DNA of 64,000 bases, taken from positions 1 to 64,000 of the forward strand of contig JAJDEB010000001.1 of the NCBI GenBank assembly GCA_029260015.1, read 5' to 3'. The first letter of the stretch is position 1; the number at the start of each line of letters is the position of its first letter. Under the pieces are notes generated by a model. That model was not told where the DNA came from and made no database searches. It was given only the letters and a program-made list of their open reading frames with translations. Shown here in pieces: positions 57,846 to 64,000 of this stretch. The translations under genes were made by a program, and so were the position numbers. The stretch is from Phycisphaerae bacterium. GTDB lineage: Bacteria > Planctomycetota > Phycisphaerae > UBA1845.

Positions 57846-57889
57846 AAGTGCTATCTTGCCACGGAAACTTCATTCACAGTGAGGGGCTC

Positions 57890-58792
57890 TTACTTCGGCT
57901 GTGGCGGTGTGAATGATAATTCCCGGCGGTCTAAATCTACAACGACGCTCCCTCCCGTGTGCTGCTCTACGAGCCGCCAAATCGAATACGCGATGAAAAT
58001 TGTTTTCTCCCATTCGCCGGTGGTACACACACTAACTTCGAACTTACTTGCCATGATCTTTATCGCCTTCAACAGGTTGTAGTCAATCCACTCGACTCCT
58101 TCCAACAAATCATGAGCCTCTGCGTAGGCAAATACGAGTGCCGATATCCCTTCCTCAGTTACAATCGCTCGCCCCCCATCTTCGTTGCGATCCATAGCGT
58201 CGTCGCTTCGACGCTTGTGACCCAGGTTACGACGGATCACCGGTGACCAACCAAGAATTGCTGCGCACGCTAAGTGAAAGACATCGTGAAAGCGATAACC
58301 ATCACCTTCGTGGACGTTGTCATCAAGCTCCTGGCCCATTTGTTTACCATCGACGATGACGCTAACGTGCATTCTTGCACCGGCTTGCCGTTCATGAAAC
58401 TCGGCGACAAATCGCCGAGGCAATCGCTCCCTTTCTGGAAACTCTGCGTCAAAGATCCGCGCGCCTCCATAGAGAGTCAGTTGTCCGTCATTCCCACGCT
58501 CGCCCCACCTTTCGTTCACCTTAGCAAGATTGCTACTAGCAACGCTGGATAGACTGAGGTCAAATTTCGCAGCAGCATCTGCTAAGTACCATAGTAGATC
58601 CCCGAGCTCCTCCTTCAGCCGATCGCGAAATCGCGCCCGCCCAGATCCATCTCGTAAATATTTCTTGTATTCATTTAGCAACTCGCCTGTTTCACCGGCA
58701 AGGCCAAGAAACGGAAGAACCTCTCCTCCACTTTCGACTTTCGGTTTTTGTTCTGTCTTGATCGCTTCATCTTGATACTGATCAATATTCAT
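57890..58792 (-). CDS. MazG-like nucleotide pyrophosphohydrolase with C-terminal extension
   Basis: This 300-residue protein has the MazG metal site in its first 100 residues: GLAGETGELLNEYKKYL (ExxE) followed by LKEELGDLLWYLAD (ExxD). The second half has YRFHDVFHLACAAILGWSPV and GGRAIVTEEGISALVFAYA, an extension seen in a subset of MazG-domain proteins. It should hydrolyse (d)NTPs or a modified nucleotide to the monophosphate. GGGGAC stands before the ATG at 58792. It is the last gene of the operon, 66 bp after the thymidylate-synthase-like gene. Confidence 0.85.
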   Translation of the reverse strand: MNIDQYQDEAIKTEQKPKVESGGEVLPFLGLAGETGELLNEYKKYLRDGSGRARFRDRLKEELGDLLWYLADAAAKFDLSLSSVASSNLAKVNERWGERGNDGQLTLYGGARIFDAEFPERERLPRRFVAEFHERQAGARMHVSVIVDGKQMGQELDDNVHEGDGYRFHDVFHLACAAILGWSPVIRRNLGHKRRSDDAMDRNEDGGRAIVTEEGISALVFAYAEAHDLLEGVEWIDYNLLKAIKIMASKFEVSVCTTGEWEKTIFIAYSIWRLVEQHTGGSVVVDLDRRELSFTPPQPK

Positions 58793-58858
58793 CGTATTGT
58801 CCCCAAAGGCTATTGCATCGCTTACCCATAGCAAATTATTGAAGTTACACAAAAGGAC

Positions 58859-59653
58859 TCATGTGCGACCGAGAATTTTGGAAGCGTCTGAAACAAGCGT
58901 CCTCGCCTGCCTAATTGTCCACCCGAAACAGGCATCTCCGTTGTCATCATCACCATTTCGCCTCTGCACCGTATCTAATTTTGCTCGCGTCGAGATGCAT
59001 GTAAGTGGGCCAACTCTTATCCCTGCACTGCTGGCTATGTACGACATCAAGTTACCCAGCCCGATAAAATTACCGAGCGCTCTTGTAATGTAGTAGTGAT
59101 TTCTGTACATGGCCGTAAGAATGAGTCCCCGTTCGGGATCCAATTTAAAACTAAGGAAACTGAGGCATTGTCGCCCGCGATATAGATTTGCGTCCCGCAG
59201 TGGGTCGAATAGTGTCATTTCATAGACACTTCGATAGCTTTGTTTTGATTTTTGATTCTTTTTGAGACGCTCAATTAGAGTGTGTAGCTGATCAAGCGCG
59301 CCTCCCCCGTTATTCGGCCAACGTATCATTCGCTCAAAGTAGCGTCCCCAGCCTTTGTCTCGAATTGCATCGTACGCATCAAGGTATGCTTGTGTGAATT
59401 TCTCAGGACCAAATCTACGATATTGATCTTGGGGAAAGATCGTGTTTGCAACAGTCGCAATTGGGTTCACCCCACCCGTTCGAAGAAATTGATCGACTGT
59501 AAGGATAGCCCGCTTATCGCATTTACGGTGGACTATAGGGTTTTCTATATCAACGACGAGATTATATGCCCTGTCGCCTTCATTAATGAGCGTCTCTGCA
59601 GCCCCGACCCACGCAGACGCACAAGTCGGCGCAGTATGTGTAATGCAAATCAT
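58859..59653 (-). CDS. Thymidylate-synthase-like enzyme
   Basis: This 264-residue protein has YRGRQCLSFLSFKLD with Cys163 at the place of the thymidylate synthase nucleophile. It continues with LILTAMYRNHYYITRALGNFIGLGNLMSYIAS, which parallels the YQRS...G-x-PFN-xx-Y segment (Asn201). NPIATVANTIFPQ is typical of a divergent TS-like group. The usual C-terminal GD-x-H-x-Y is absent or changed. It may methylate or hydroxymethylate a pyrimidine nucleotide. Its ATG overlaps the protease stop (TAATG). Confidence 0.72.
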   Translation of the reverse strand: MICITHTAPTCASAWVGAAETLINEGDRAYNLVVDIENPIVHRKCDKRAILTVDQFLRTGGVNPIATVANTIFPQDQYRRFGPEKFTQAYLDAYDAIRDKGWGRYFERMIRWPNNGGGALDQLHTLIERLKKNQKSKQSYRSVYEMTLFDPLRDANLYRGRQCLSFLSFKLDPERGLILTAMYRNHYYITRALGNFIGLGNLMSYIASSAGIRVGPLTCISTRAKLDTVQRRNGDDDNGDACFGWTIRQARTLVSDASKILGRT

Positions 59654-60306
59654 TATTTCACCAAATTCATGGTTGCAGTTTCTATTAATCGAGGAGCAAG
59701 ATAGCGATCGGACACCCATGCATATCCGGACATGCACCACCCTCGTCCCCAGCTATTGCGAATCAGAATAAACCTCTCTGTACCTCGCACGCCATGGCCG
59801 ACAGCTATCAAGGCATGGATACGGGTTGGGTCAACTGGCTCAATTGAGTCAATCACCCCTCCGCTCTGAGACGCGAAGTAAAACGCATTTGAAATAGACA
59901 TGACCACGAGAATTGGGCGCTGTTGGTCAAGAGATGCTCTTATGATGGACACCTCGACTCCTGATTTCATTCCGCGGCCATGGAACAACTCCCCAACCTC
60001 CGATGGTGGAGCCCAATCGCTCAATTTGGCAGGAGTATTCAAAGCGTAGGGCCACGCTAATTCAATTGGTTGTCCTTCTATGTGAATGGTATCAAGCATA
60101 TGCGTCAGACGAACACCCGCACCTGGCCCCGTGCCTTGGCGTTGGGCACCATGGTAAAACGCATACTCACATGACAATGGAGTCCATGGTGTGCGACATG
60201 CTGCATTTAAGTCACTACACGCGAATGCGCAGCATGTGGGGCGACTTCCCTGGTTACGCGCCAAACCAAAGTTGGACCTCAGGTCACAGATTGAAGTAAA
60301 CATCAC
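59653..60306 (-). CDS. Papain-like (C1-type) cysteine protease
   Basis: This 217-residue protein has Gln19 and Cys25 in NQGSRPTCCAFACS, His164 in RIHALIAVGHG, and Asn184 in ILIRNSWGRGWCMSGYAWVS. The triad and the NSWG...GY motif are those of C1A peptidases. There is no signal or propeptide, so it is cytoplasmic and may be active as made. The start is GTG at 60306 or ATG at 60303, overlapping the ImmA/IrrE stop. A cytoplasmic papain-like enzyme in a nucleotide operon is unusual. It may mature or cleave an operon partner. Confidence 0.85.
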   Translation of the reverse strand: MMFTSICDLRSNFGLARNQGSRPTCCAFACSDLNAACRTPWTPLSCEYAFYHGAQRQGTGPGAGVRLTHMLDTIHIEGQPIELAWPYALNTPAKLSDWAPPSEVGELFHGRGMKSGVEVSIIRASLDQQRPILVVMSISNAFYFASQSGGVIDSIEPVDPTRIHALIAVGHGVRGTERFILIRNSWGRGWCMSGYAWVSDRYLAPRLIETATMNLVK

Positions 60307-61319
60307 GCAGCGCCCTTGATGGCGCGATCAAGCTGTGCATCAAACAACCCAGGGCGACCGCCATCCGAAACATCATAGGAGAATTGGAACGACGAAAGCG
60401 GTTCTTGGTCCTGCTCCCACGGACGACTTTCGACCAATTGGACACTGCCAAATCCCACATCCAAAGCACGACATGTGACTTGCCTCACGACATGCCCACC
60501 TACCATATCGTCCAAATCGATTCGCTGACGCTGGTCGTCGATCACTTCAAAGTCTGAATTGGCAATGCCACCTATGTCCCACACGAATCCGGCTCCCGAA
60601 TGCTCAATTAGCGATATAACTAAAACGTCTCCCTTCGATGCCTCAACAAACAAACCGTTGTCTTGGCAATCTAGATGCCAAATGTCGGGATACCAATTAG
60701 GAAGACTGTCGGATGGAATGAGTGATTGCTTGATCGACTTGGGTTTTACAGCAGTGAGTTGATTGCAGGTCTTTAAGTCTATAACACGATGATTCTTGAT
60801 CGCATAGCAAGTTGCCAAATAACTCAACCCTGCACGGAGCGACAATTGATAGACGTTTTCAGGCCTGTGCATGTCCGCCGGATTCCAACATTTCTTCTTC
60901 AGGTGTCCCTTTACAAACCAAATGGGCAACAAGAATGCCGTGGCAAAAGCATCCGCGGCAATTTCATTCTCGTTGTAGTCAACCCGGGGCAAGAAAGGTG
61001 ACCGCCCAATTAGGTCGTCACCGTCCAAACTGGGAGCATGCTCTAATCGGTGATGACCCAATTCATGTGCTGCCGTAAATCGCCTTACGCTAAGTGGACG
61101 AAGAATGTTCACTAGCACTCCTGGCTCTGGCTGAACTAAGTATGCACCGAGCAACCCTCCCAGTGGCTGAAACATCAGCGGTAGTCGGAAATGGTCTATC
61201 GCGCCAAAAACATCGATACGACTCCCGTCCCATTGTGCCTGCGTATTCAATTCACTGTGGACGCGAGTTGCTTCCAAAGTTCCGGCCATGATCGCCCGAC
61301 GCACGTCTGCCATAGTCAT
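60303..61319 (-). CDS. ImmA/IrrE-type metallopeptidase
   Basis: This 338-residue protein has the zinc motif HELGHH (85-90) in RRFTAAHELGHHRLEH, and the third ligand region NEIAADAFATAFLLP. The C-terminal 150 residues form an unassigned extension. ImmA/IrrE peptidases cleave XRE-type repressors to induce mobile elements or stress genes. The XRE gene is directly upstream with an ATGA overlap, so the two are almost certainly a regulator pair controlling this operon. Confidence 0.88.
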   Translation of the reverse strand: MTMADVRRAIMAGTLEATRVHSELNTQAQWDGSRIDVFGAIDHFRLPLMFQPLGGLLGAYLVQPEPGVLVNILRPLSVRRFTAAHELGHHRLEHAPSLDGDDLIGRSPFLPRVDYNENEIAADAFATAFLLPIWFVKGHLKKKCWNPADMHRPENVYQLSLRAGLSYLATCYAIKNHRVIDLKTCNQLTAVKPKSIKQSLIPSDSLPNWYPDIWHLDCQDNGLFVEASKGDVLVISLIEHSGAGFVWDIGGIANSDFEVIDDQRQRIDLDDMVGGHVVRQVTCRALDVGFGSVQLVESRPWEQDQEPLSSFQFSYDVSDGGRPGLFDAQLDRAIKGAA

Positions 61320-61723
61320 GCCTCCTGGGCGGCTCCGCCATCGCTTGGCTGCGAGCGCGAGCGCAGATAGTCGGCAAAGCGAGTCAATTCTTCTCGATCC
61401 TTCGTAGTCATCTTTGACGCTTCTCTGGCAAGATGCTCAATCTCTGGTGGTAACGCACTTTCAGCAGGGACTCCTTCACCAGTGAAATATGTCATTGGCT
61501 TTTTGTAAAGAGATGCTAATCGTTTCAACTCCACTACTTCAACTTTTCGCTGCCCTGTCTCTATGTTTGAGAGTGCGGATCTTGAAATTCCTAGAAATTG
61601 CGCAACTTGATCCTGGGAAAACCCAAGGTATTCTCGCTCTTCGCGTAATCGCAAGACGAGATCGGCTCGTTCCTTCGCTTCTATTTTGTCGTTTCGTTTC
61701 TCTGGCCGCGTATCCATCCTCAT
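61316..61723 (-). CDS. XRE-family HTH repressor
   Basis: This 135-residue protein has a lambda-repressor-like HTH at about 25-80 (LRLREEREYLGFSQDQVAQFL, ISRSALSNIETGQR). A helical tail follows, with basic residues and a KMTTKDREEL segment that may hold the peptidase cleavage region. It is coupled to the ImmA/IrrE gene by ATGA overlap and probably represses the operon until cleaved. Confidence 0.9.
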   Translation of the reverse strand: MRMDTRPEKRNDKIEAKERADLVLRLREEREYLGFSQDQVAQFLGISRSALSNIETGQRKVEVVELKRLASLYKKPMTYFTGEGVPAESALPPEIEHLAREASKMTTKDREELTRFADYLRSRSQPSDGGAAQEA

Positions 61724-61727
61724 GTTC

Positions 61728-62033
61728 CTATTTCTGCTTCTTACGCCAATCGTTGTGCAGCCGGTTTACGATGTCTCTAGTTGCATCGTCCACGCTTTCA
61801 TAACCCCCTTTTCGAATCACCTTCTCAGGGGCAATTCGGAAATCCGGCAACAATTCCTCGACAAGCAATAAAACCCCAACAACCGCTAGTGAGTCGAGCG
61901 CCGGTTCCCACGGCTCACGAATTGCGGAGGTGTCGTCATTGAGCCGCGAAAGCCCCCATCGCAATCGCCGTTCGACTTCAGGGCTCGGGAAAGTTTCCTT
62001 CTTGGTCCAAGTTGTCGATTGATTCTTTTGCAT
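61728..62033 (-). CDS. Acyl-carrier-protein-like small protein
   Basis: This 101-residue protein, begun at the ATG at 62033, ends with a four-helix ACP-like region. EPALDSLAVVGVLLLVEELLP contains Asp47-Ser48-Leu49, the phosphopantetheine attachment pattern. FRIAPEKVIRKGGYESVDDATRDIVNRL follows. A longer frame to 62132 lacks support. It is the first gene of the operon, 4 bp before the XRE gene. An ACP beside a TS-like enzyme could carry an acyl or aminoacyl group for base modification. That is speculation. Confidence 0.62.
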   Translation of the reverse strand: MQKNQSTTWTKKETFPSPEVERRLRWGLSRLNDDTSAIREPWEPALDSLAVVGVLLLVEELLPDFRIAPEKVIRKGGYESVDDATRDIVNRLHNDWRKKQK

Positions 62034-62896
62034 TGAATGTCCGATTTTTAGACACCATACAACGAATCGTCCGAAAATCAAGCACCGCCCCCAAAATTTC
62101 GGTTTTCTATGCAGAAAGAGCACGTCCCGCACGGCAATGGAAAATCAATCAGACACAATTGACGGCTCGAATACTGTTTTCATGATGTCCAGTTCTGGAT
62201 TCCTAAACTGCCGAATAACTGCAACCAGCCACACCGAGCCCGTTTCAGCTCGAAGGCAGAATTTTTGGGGGTAGATCAAAGGCAATACCGCGATGACCTG
62301 GGATACAGAGGGGCGACATCGGATTTTGCTGGCTCATTATCAGAGTCCAGCAGAAGCCGCATGCGTTTGATTCTAATGCCGAATTAAGTGGGCATTGTGA
62401 TTCTGTTGATCAGCGGAACCGATCCGCCCGCGCTTGATCGTAAACACCCAACGCGCTTATTGTTAAGTAGAACTACAAGAATATGAAGCCAACCAAACGT
62501 TGGGGCCACTTCTTCTGATTTCAGCTATATTCTGGTTCTTACCATGATTGGAAACATCGTCGGCGAATTAATCGACGCGAATTTCAAGATAGCTCTCTCG
62601 GGAGTGCCAAAAGGACGGTCCTGCGCAACTGGTTGATTTATAAGTGGATTGTGAACTAGAGTGTTAATGATGCGTTACGGTTTTGTACCGACCGGTACAC
62701 CTGCACAGGAATTCCAGCAAGCCCCTTATTATGTCGTCTGGATTAGCTAATCAGGTCACGGATCAGCGATTGCATTGCATTGGAGCTAAGGCACTGCGTG
62801 CGAAGTGCTGCTGCACGCAACGCGAGAGGGGAATTCTTGTATGGAACTACCCGGCATCACCATCTCTGGCGAGGTTTCCTTTGCGGAGGCGTGAGA
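62034..62896. other. 860-bp intergenic region with a possible 17-codon leader peptide
   Basis: No gene of normal size is seen. A 17-codon frame (62841-62894, beginning MELPGITISG) has AGGGG 9 nt upstream and ends 2 nt before the next gene, whose ribosome-binding site lies inside it. It could couple translation. An inverted repeat TGCGTGC/GCACGCA is at 62795-62801 and 62813-62819. The promoter of the divergent operon starting at 62033 should lie at the left edge, but no clear -35/-10 pair is visible. Confidence 0.35.
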
Positions 62897-64000
62897 ATGG
62901 CTGAGAGTCTTATTGATCGGAGTGTGGGGGCGCTCGATGTACATCCACGAACGCGATTGCGTTTGCTGCTCGAGGCGGCCCGCCTTGATCTGCCTGTTGA
63001 TGTGATTTCCTGCCACATAGAAGGCCAGGCATTTGCTTACTCCAAAGCCCTCCGCCCGTTGCTTGAGAAATGGAAAAACACTTGCAGCTGGCTCAAAGCC
63101 AACAAGAGACGCAACCTGTTGCAACACCCGGTGTGGCAGTTCTACCACGCGGGGGTACGAGATTACCCTAGAACCTACGCGGCGATACGTCCCAGGTGCC
63201 TTCGTATTTGTGATCCAAGCCTACCCCACAAGGCCATAAGCGAGGTAAGTGAATTCTATCCCAGTTCCGTCATGTCAGATTTCTGCTTTGCGAAAAGGGA
63301 GAACATTGCCCATGTCTATCACATCAAAGGCCCTACTGAAGATGAACCACGTGTGTGCTTAACGTTCAACTGGCGTACAGGGAATGCCCCACCACAGGAA
63401 AAGGCCAAGCTTGAATTGTTCAGCGTCCATGCGGAAAAAATCATGGCCGCAGCCTGTCGAATTGTCGACGACTTTCCGAACGCCCCTGACTTCAACGATG
63501 ACGTTCGCGATTTTGGTCTCTCATGGGATATATCCGACCGTAGGATAGATGGCATCGTTAAGATAGATAGCGCCGTTCCCGAGGACGGTACAACCGCGTT
63601 CGCTCAATTCTCCAACTATTTCGCTTGGCTTGTTCATACCGCTGCAACCGTAATCGGCAATGATGACGTCGTTGCCCTGGCATATGGCTGCGTGAAACAT
63701 GATGAGGGTGAGGATGAGGCAGGAGATTTGGCACCATTGTCAGATCGCCTTGTGGATTCTCAACATTCGAGGAGAGAATCAAATTACTCGCTTCGCCCGG
63801 TGGTCGTTTCCCGTGCGCTAGACGTAGATGGACAATCGACATTCGGCGACCGCTTGTTCGACGAGACAATGAGAATGCTCGATTCGTGTAGACCTGATTC
63901 CGGGGAGACTAACGACGCACCTTGGCGATTTATTGCGGACCGTGATCTGCTCGCGCCACGGGAAAAAAGGTGCGGGATCGCCACGCTCGCCGCCCAATGG
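62897..64000 (+). CDS. Unknown protein, truncated by the window end
   Basis: A frame stays open from the ATG at 62897 to the window end (368 codons). GGAGG stands 7 nt before the ATG, a good ribosome-binding site. The protein begins MAESLIDRSVGALDVHPRTR. It has no signal peptide or membrane segment and no motif I recognise. Around residue 160 it has VCLTFNWRTGNAPP, and in the middle IVDDFPNAPDFNDDVRDFGLSW. The C-terminus is missing, so no function can be offered. Confidence 0.7.
   Translation, partial: MAESLIDRSVGALDVHPRTRLRLLLEAARLDLPVDVISCHIEGQAFAYSKALRPLLEKWKNTCSWLKANKRRNLLQHPVWQFYHAGVRDYPRTYAAIRPRCLRICDPSLPHKAISEVSEFYPSSVMSDFCFAKRENIAHVYHIKGPTEDEPRVCLTFNWRTGNAPPQEKAKLELFSVHAEKIMAAACRIVDDFPNAPDFNDDVRDFGLSWDISDRRIDGIVKIDSAVPEDGTTAFAQFSNYFAWLVHTAATVIGNDDVVALAYGCVKHDEGEDEAGDLAPLSDRLVDSQHSRRESNYSLRPVVVSRALDVDGQSTFGDRLFDETMRMLDSCRPDSGETNDAPWRFIADRDLLAPREKRCGIATLAAQW

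Overview
The window most probably comes from a planctomycete (phylum Planctomycetota). Three things point there. The 23S rRNA gene stands alone, with no 16S gene within several kilobases upstream. A 15.4-kb gene encodes a secreted Cys-rich/Ig-repeat/RHS protein that carries a membrane-like insert inside its RHS core. Several small proteins look like ones I remember from planctomycete mobile elements, but that is memory and not a search. Base composition is near 50% GC and most intergenic spaces are short.

Layout. 1-3702: the 5' part of a 23S rRNA gene on the minus strand, a 1.1-kb leader region, and a tRNA-Met. 3969-17856: a mobile-looking island next to the tRNA. It holds a VapBC toxin-antitoxin pair, a tyrosine recombinase and a small HTH protein. 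A long minus-strand operon (12822 down to about 4641) follows, with a VirD4/HerA-type ATPase, a nuclease-fold protein, and a vWA-PP2C-kinase triad of TerY-P type. A divergent operon carries an ECF sigma factor, an unknown protein and a Lon-protease-like/methyltransferase fusion. 18031-38431: surface and conflict genes, namely a secreted vWA protein, a roughly 5,126-residue RHS polymorphic-toxin protein with a candidate immunity gene 2 nt downstream, an orphan RHS remnant, small cargo genes, and an amidase-like LysM protein.

39279-52655: a second mobile element. It has a divergent recombinase, a 91-bp dyad, and a compact hydrolase-protease-nuclease operon. Beyond these lie a sigma-like HTH regulator, small element proteins, DUF2958, a winged-helix protein, a DNA methyltransferase, a coiled-coil protein with a decayed duplicate, and an ATPase fused to a nuclease domain. 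Several genes here and vapB share a TTTATAAA-like box centred about 25-27 nt before the start codon and have no Shine-Dalgarno sequence. 52889-56263: a dioxygenase-SDR-membrane-protein operon and an 819-bp IS5-family insertion sequence. 56754-62033: a locus that looks directed at nucleotide or DNA-base chemistry. It has a 5-hmdU-kinase-helical-domain/thymine-pyrophosphorylase-like protein, convergent with an operon of an acyl-carrier-like protein, XRE regulator, ImmA/IrrE peptidase, papain-like protease, thymidylate-synthase-like enzyme and MazG-like hydrolase. The window ends inside an unidentified gene (62897 onward).

How the genes may work together. The two ATPase-nuclease loci appear to be variants of one machine, split in the first island and fused in the second. 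The first is tied to reversible protein phosphorylation and an alternative sigma factor. The hydrolase-protease-nuclease operon and the thymidylate-synthase-like operon are the best candidates for undescribed conflict or DNA-modification systems. All functional assignments rest on motifs read by eye, with no database search.
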